From positions 1 through 6,303 of the forward strand of contig CATZVV010000115.1 in assembly GCA_958425285.1 (NCBI GenBank): a DNA stretch of 6,303 nt, in the 5' to 3' direction. Origin of the DNA: an uncultured Lachnoclostridium sp. GTDB lineage: Bacteria > Bacillota > Clostridia > Lachnospirales > Lachnospiraceae. Of this stretch, positions 6,180 through 6,303 are shown piece after piece. The translations under genes and the position numbers were made by a program. Position 1 is the first letter of the stretch, and each line of letters opens with the position of its first letter. The notes under the pieces were generated by a model. That model made no database searches, had not been told where the DNA came from, and was given only the letters and a program-made list of their open reading frames with translations.

Positions 6180-6248
6180 TCTGTGTAAACCTCATGCTTC
6201 GCATGAACAGCATTCACTTCGGGCATTGCCCTTCGTTCATGCTGACCG
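6180..6248. other. Structured spacer between the direct repeats
   Basis: The 69-bp spacer holds two further inverted repeats. TCATGC (6192-6197) and GCATGA (6201-6206) form a 6-bp stem around TTC. CAGCAT (6208-6213) and ATGCTG (6239-6244) enclose GGGC (6221-6224)/GCCC (6228-6231) in an imperfect hairpin. The spacer is almost entirely pairable, so it is probably part of the same element rather than unrelated sequence. No gene or promoter is recognisable. Confidence 0.7.
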
Positions 6249-6303
6249 TTCGTCAAATACGCAAATTTTTGTGCCCGCACATATTTGCGTGCTTGACTGT
6301 TCT
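6249..6303. repeat. Direct repeat copy 2, truncated by the window end
   Basis: Identical over all 55 visible bases to 6125-6179, and offset by 124 bp. The preceding base differs (6248 G versus 6124 C), which fixes the left border. The right border is unseen: the repeat could be longer, or the 124-bp unit could continue in tandem beyond the window. It carries the same palindromic pairings as copy 1. Confidence 0.88.

Noticed and set aside
5601..6188. 195-codon + strand frame opposite the DUF308 gene
   Set aside because: It is antisense to a clear membrane protein, runs into the repeat, and shows no family motif. It is a shadow of the real gene.
6104..6280. Extension of the DUF308 protein to the GTG at 6280
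   Set aside because: The extra 59 codons are the translated repeat, lack an SD, and would place a polar stretch before the first helix. The SD at 6116-6110 supports the ATG at 6103.
6125..6303. CRISPR-like repeat-spacer pattern
   Set aside because: Only two copies are seen, the repeat is 55 bp or longer, the spacer is 69 bp and itself structured, and there are no cas genes. Repeat and spacer sizes are outside the usual CRISPR range.

Overview
The window looks like ordinary chromosome from a low-GC, spore-forming Firmicute. It most resembles a gut Clostridia of the Lachnospiraceae type. The basis is AT-rich DNA, strong AGGAGG-type ribosome sites, frequent GTG starts, a SpoIID-like plus peptidoglycan-binding protein, and protein sequences that read like Lachnospiraceae homologues. 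The family assignment rests on recognition, not on a search. No mobile-element gene, rRNA, tRNA or CRISPR array is visible.

Layout: one truncated gene on the + strand (2-955) encodes the C-terminal part of a SpoIID-fold protein with a peptidoglycan-binding domain. It converges on a long minus-strand gene set, and a perfect 10-bp-stem hairpin at 1009-1050 lies between the two gene ends as a probable two-way terminator. Read in the direction of transcription (right to left), the minus strand carries a six-helix DUF308/HdeD-like membrane protein (6103-5534), a TPR lipoprotein (5410-4295), the ribosome-associated GTPase HflX (4276-3008), dihydrofolate reductase FolA (2979-2461), a membrane-anchored CE4 polysaccharide deacetylase (2424-1627) and a family-6 DNA-deoxyinosine/uracil glycosylase (1625-1140).

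The five genes from the TPR lipoprotein to the glycosylase are separated by only 18, 28, 36 and 1 nt. They share strand and look like one operon, driven by a promoter at 5494-5522 (exact TATAAT box, 17-nt spacer). The operon mixes jobs: ribosome rescue (HflX), one-carbon/thymidylate supply (FolA), DNA base repair (glycosylase) and cell-surface functions (deacetylase, TPR lipoprotein). A loose common theme would be housekeeping and stress maintenance, but that is inference. The last two genes are tightly coupled: the glycosylase SD sequence lies in the final codons of the deacetylase.

The least explained part is the right edge (6125-6303), just upstream of the DUF308 gene's ribosome site. A perfect direct repeat of at least 55 bp occurs twice with a period of 124 bp, and the second copy is cut by the window end. 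Each copy is a long imperfect palindrome, and the 69-bp spacer between copies can itself form two more hairpins. It looks like a REP/BIME-like or other structured dispersed element, or an untranslated structured leader. It is not coding, although open frames run through it.
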